Shown here one piece after another: positions 61,081 through 64,000 of a DNA stretch of 64,000 bases. Position numbers and translations under genes: made by a program. The stretch is from Thiotrichales bacterium 19S9-11 (GTDB lineage: Bacteria; Pseudomonadota; Gammaproteobacteria; Francisellales; Francisellaceae), in contig JAKJJT010000005.1 in the NCBI GenBank assembly GCA_021713395.1, positions 62,001-126,000 on the forward strand, read 5' to 3'. The notes under the pieces were generated by a model. It searched no databases. It saw only the letters and a list, made by a program, of their open reading frames with translations, and was not told the origin of the DNA. Numbering within the stretch: the stretch's first letter is position 1; every line of letters begins with the position of its first letter.

Positions 61081-63042
61081 ATGAAAAATGATATGTGGAA
61101 GAATGTATTATTCTGGGTAGTAGTGGCCAGCATCCTGATTGCGTTATTTTCAGGGCTAAATCGCCAGAAGCCTTCCACACAAAAAGTTAGTTATTCTAAC
61201 TTTGTAAACCAAATAGATAACAACCAAATTGGTTCAGTCAGTATTAATGGTCGAACGGTTACAGGAAAAACAAGTTCAGGGCAGTCATTTGTAACTTATC
61301 TGCCTTGGGGAGATCCTTTTGTTGTTGACCAAATGCTAAAGCATAAAGTTGATGTTTCAGCTGTGCCGCCTCCTCAAGAAAGTCTTTTGTTAAAGCTATT
61401 AATTAATGGCTTTCCGATTATTTTATTAGTAATTATTTGGGTTTTCTTAATGAGAGCTATGAGCGGTGGTGGAAAAGGTGGTGCTTTTTCATTTGGGAAA
61501 AGTAAAGCTAAGTTATTAGGAGAAGATCAAGTTAAAGTCACTTTGGATGATGTTGCTGGAGTTGACGAAGCAAAGGAAGAAGTTGCAGAAATCATTGACT
61601 TTTTAAGGGACCCAAACAAATACCAGCGTTTAGGTGGTAAAATTCCTCGTGGTGTTTTAATGGTTGGTCCGCCTGGTACAGGTAAAACGCTCTTAGCAAG
61701 AGCAATTGCGGGAGAAGCAAAAGTACCTTATTTTTCAATTTCCGGTTCTGACTTTGTTGAAATGTTTGTCGGTGTTGGAGCTTCACGTGTTCGAGATATG
61801 TTTGATCAGGCTAAAAAACGTGCGCCATGTATTATTTTTATTGATGAAATTGATGCAGTAGGTCGTCATCGTGGTGCAGGTCTTGGTGGTGGACATGATG
61901 AGCGTGAACAGACACTAAATCAGATGTTGGTTGAAATGGATGGCTTTTCTGGTAATGAGGGTGTTATTGTAATTGCAGCAACTAACCGTCCAGATGTGTT
62001 GGATCCAGCATTATTACGTCCCGGCCGCTTTGATAGAGAAGTGACAGTAGGTTTGCCATCTGTTAAGGGCCGAGAACAAATTTTAAAAGTACATATGAAA
62101 AATATTCCAATTTCCAATGATGTTCGTCCCGATTGGGTTGCTAGAGGGACTCCAGGTTTTTCTGGTGCACAGTTAGCAAATTTAGTCAATGAGGCTGCAT
62201 TATTTGCTGCGCGCTTTAGTAAAGATAAAGTTTCAATGGAAGAATTTGAGTTGGCTAAAGATAAAATTTTAATGGGAACAGAGCGTCGCTCAATGGCAAT
62301 GAGTGAAGAAGAAAAACGCTTAACAGCCTACCATGAAGCAGGCCATGCAATCGTTGGTCGGTTAGTACCCTCACATGATCCAGTATATAAAGTAAGTATT
62401 ATCCCTAGAGGCCGTGCATTGGGTGTTACAATGTATTTGCCAGAGGGAGATCAAGTAAGTCAAAGCAAGAAAGAGCTAGAAAGCCGTTTGTCATCACTTT
62501 ATGGAGGTCGAATTGCAGAGGCACTAATTTTTGGGGAAAACAATGTTACAACTGGTGCATCTAACGATATTCAAGTAGCAACTAACATTGCTCGTAGTAT
62601 GGTAACTAAATGGGGTTTATCAGAAAAGCTTGGACCTTTGCTGTATGCAGAGGAAGATGAGCACCCATTTTTAGGTCATTCAATGGGTAAAAGTTCAGCA
62701 AGAGCCTTTTCTGAGCAAACAGCTGCAGATATTGATATAGAGGTGAGAGGAATTATTGATAGAAATTATGCGCGTGCTGATCGTTTGCTAAATGATAATA
62801 TAGATATTCTGCATGCTATGGCGGAGGCATTAATGCAATATGAGACACTTGATGCCGCACAAGTAGATGACCTTATGGAGAGAAAGCCTGTTAGAGAGCC
62901 AGGAGACTGGACAGTTAGTCTTGGTGATAAAAAAGATAATAATAAAACTAAGAAAGCTTCTAAAAATGAGCCGGATGAGTCAGAGAGGTCACAATTAGAT
63001 GATTCTAATGACTTAGGTGACCCAATGCCACAAGGCGATTAA
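61081..63042 (+). CDS. ftsH: ATP-dependent zinc metalloprotease FtsH
   Basis: Membrane-bound AAA+ protease controlling LpxC and misfolded membrane proteins. Two membrane segments (about 8-25 and 103-125) flank a periplasmic domain. Walker A GPPGTGKT at 196-203, Walker [12 protein letters not shown], second-region homology FDREV (GRFDRE), and the zinc site HEAGH at 418-422 with the distal Asp. The C-terminal tail is Lys/Asp/Glu-rich. Length 653 aa (E. coli 644). AAAGAGG precedes the ATG. Confidence 0.97.
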   Translation: MKNDMWKNVLFWVVVASILIALFSGLNRQKPSTQKVSYSNFVNQIDNNQIGSVSINGRTVTGKTSSGQSFVTYLPWGDPFVVDQMLKHKVDVSAVPPPQESLLLKLLINGFPIILLVIIWVFLMRAMSGGGKGGAFSFGKSKAKLLGEDQVKVTLDDVAGVDEAKEEVAEIIDFLRDPNKYQRLGGKIPRGVLMVGPPGTGKTLLARAIAGEAKVPYFSISGSDFVEMFVGVGASRVRDMFDQAKKRAPCIIFIDEIDAVGRHRGAGLGGGHDEREQTLNQMLVEMDGFSGNEGVIVIAATNRPDVLDPALLRPGRFDREVTVGLPSVKGREQILKVHMKNIPISNDVRPDWVARGTPGFSGAQLANLVNEAALFAARFSKDKVSMEEFELAKDKILMGTERRSMAMSEEEKRLTAYHEAGHAIVGRLVPSHDPVYKVSIIPRGRALGVTMYLPEGDQVSQSKKELESRLSSLYGGRIAEALIFGENNVTTGASNDIQVATNIARSMVTKWGLSEKLGPLLYAEEDEHPFLGHSMGKSSARAFSEQTAADIDIEVRGIIDRNYARADRLLNDNIDILHAMAEALMQYETLDAAQVDDLMERKPVREPGDWTVSLGDKKDNNKTKKASKNEPDESERSQLDDSNDLGDPMPQGD

Positions 63043-63167
63043 TTTTTTCTATCAGCTTATGAAAGTTATAAATTAAACTATAAAATTCAATGCCTGATTT
63101 TCGGAAGTAATGATTAAAAAAGCTTGATATAGTATGCTGTAATTTAGTTAGTACTAAGGGTGTTAAT

Positions 63168-64000
63168 GTGATTAGTTCTGAAAATAAGCGACGGTATTAT
63201 CAAGCGCTCATTGAAAGAAATCAAAAATATGATGGGCTTTTTTATGTGGGAGTAAAAACAACGGGTATTTTTTGTCATGCCTCATGCCCCGCAAAGAAAC
63301 CTAAATTTGAAAACTGCGAGTTTTTTGAGACAGCAAAGGAAGCATTGTTTGCTTCTTTTAGGCCCTGCCAACGTTGTCAGCCATTATCTCCTCCACAGCA
63401 AGTAGCTCCTATCATTCAAAAGCTAATTAATTTAGTAGAAGAAGAGCCAACAAAACGTTGGAAAGATAGTGATTTTAAATTACTAGGAATTGATGAATCA
63501 ACAGCAAGGAGGCAGTTTAAGAAACGTTTTAATATGACGTTTGTTGAATATGCGCGTTCACGACGTATGGGGATAGCATTGGGTGAGATTAAAAAAGGAA
63601 GTTCAGTTATAAACTCACAATTAGAATCTGGTTATCAGTCTGCTAGTGGTTTTTATGATGCTTTTTCTAAGATAATGGGTGCTTTACCTAAAAAAATGCA
63701 TAGAAAGGCTTTATATGCCGATTGGATTGACACACCATTAGGTCCAATGGTTGCAGTAGCTGATGATGATTTTCTCTATTTACTTGAATTTATTGAACGT
63801 CGAGGCCTTGAAAGAGAGATTGAACGTCTAAGGCAGCGTTTGACAGTTGGGATTATTCCGGGTAAGACAGTTATCTTAGATCAAATTCGAGATGAGTTAC
63901 ATCAGTACTTCGAAGGTACATCATTATGCTTTAAAACGCCTATTTATTTACTGGGCTCTGATTTTCAGAAAAAAGTTTGGCAAGCGTTGCAAAAAATTCC
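63168..64000 (+). CDS. ada: Bifunctional methylation repair protein/regulator Ada (3' truncated by window end)
   Basis: The frame runs open to the last base, about 277 codons. Start GTG 63168 behind AAGGGTG. N-terminal zinc domain with Cys ligands in IFCHASCPAKKP and FRPCQRCQP (acceptor for phosphotriester methyl groups); an AraC-type helix-turn-helix follows (SARRQFKKRFNMTF as TARRQFKKRF, MGIALGEIKKGSSV, SGYQSASGFYDAFSKIMG). The last visible part is the start of the O6-methylguanine methyltransferase domain (DTPLGPMVAVADD to FQKKVWQALQ); the active-site PCHRV would lie beyond the window. Confidence 0.93.
   Translation, partial: MISSENKRRYYQALIERNQKYDGLFYVGVKTTGIFCHASCPAKKPKFENCEFFETAKEALFASFRPCQRCQPLSPPQQVAPIIQKLINLVEEEPTKRWKDSDFKLLGIDESTARRQFKKRFNMTFVEYARSRRMGIALGEIKKGSSVINSQLESGYQSASGFYDAFSKIMGALPKKMHRKALYADWIDTPLGPMVAVADDDFLYLLEFIERRGLEREIERLRQRLTVGIIPGKTVILDQIRDELHQYFEGTSLCFKTPIYLLGSDFQKKVWQALQKI

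Overview
The window is an AT-rich chromosome segment of a Gram-negative gammaproteobacterium. It carries LPS export and KDO genes (lptABC, kdsC), TolC, FimV-like and Slt-like proteins, and tRNAs with encoded CCA. The low GC content, strong AT bias at third codon positions and the mix of housekeeping genes point to the Francisella / Fastidiosibacter / Piscirickettsia neighbourhood. That placement is an inference from gene content, not from a marker-gene tree.

Layout. 1-8.5 kb is housekeeping and envelope: ridA, pdxH, udk, tolC, pcm, def, a CPA2 antiporter, a ferredoxin-NADP reductase and a FimV-like protein. 8.67-14.57 kb is one 1967-residue protein of unknown function with a pentapeptide-like core, coiled coils, a disordered tail and what looks like a catalytically dead CE-clan protease fold at the N-terminus. 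14.6-18.7 kb holds a double-ATPase ABC protein, rsmI, a YqeG-like phosphatase and a GhrA-like reductase. 18.9-23.5 kb is an accessory-looking stretch: tRNA-Val, an ankyrin-like protein, a secreted pepsin-like aspartic protease, a small Mth938-like protein, a highly repetitive protein containing a 24-copy 18-bp tandem repeat, and a DOMON lipoprotein. 23.5-30.3 kb has a TRZ/ATZ deaminase, an AsmA-like protein, a ZnuABC-type importer, a candidate structured small RNA, tRNA-Arg, coaE and pyrB.

30.3-43.4 kb contains a small HTH protein with direct-repeat operator candidates, a MidA methyltransferase, a peptide-binding protein, a phosphohexomutase, a CNNM/CorC protein, smg-dprA, the fkpB-ispH-aroH-pssA cluster and a lytic transglycosylase. 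43.4-47.8 kb has a universal stress protein and a suf operon (regulator, sufB, sufC, sufD, without sufS or sufE) behind a consensus promoter that overlaps a long interrupted palindrome. 47.8-56.3 kb has two beta-barrel paralogues, lptB-lptA-lptC-kdsC, topA and a hipBA-type toxin-antitoxin pair with an operator-like palindrome over its -10 box, then tRNA-Phe. 56.4-64 kb has ndk, a Gly-Gly-Cys-Leu tRNA cluster, a two-gene ABC exporter, nadE, ftsH and the 5' part of ada, cut by the window end.

The most unusual items are the giant protein with its apparent pseudoprotease domain, the bacterial pepsin-like protease, the unassigned small RNA locus near 28.3 kb, the near-perfect 18-bp repeat array, and the operator-like palindromes at suf, hipBA and the exporter operon. 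All functional statements rest on reading motifs by eye; no database search was run.
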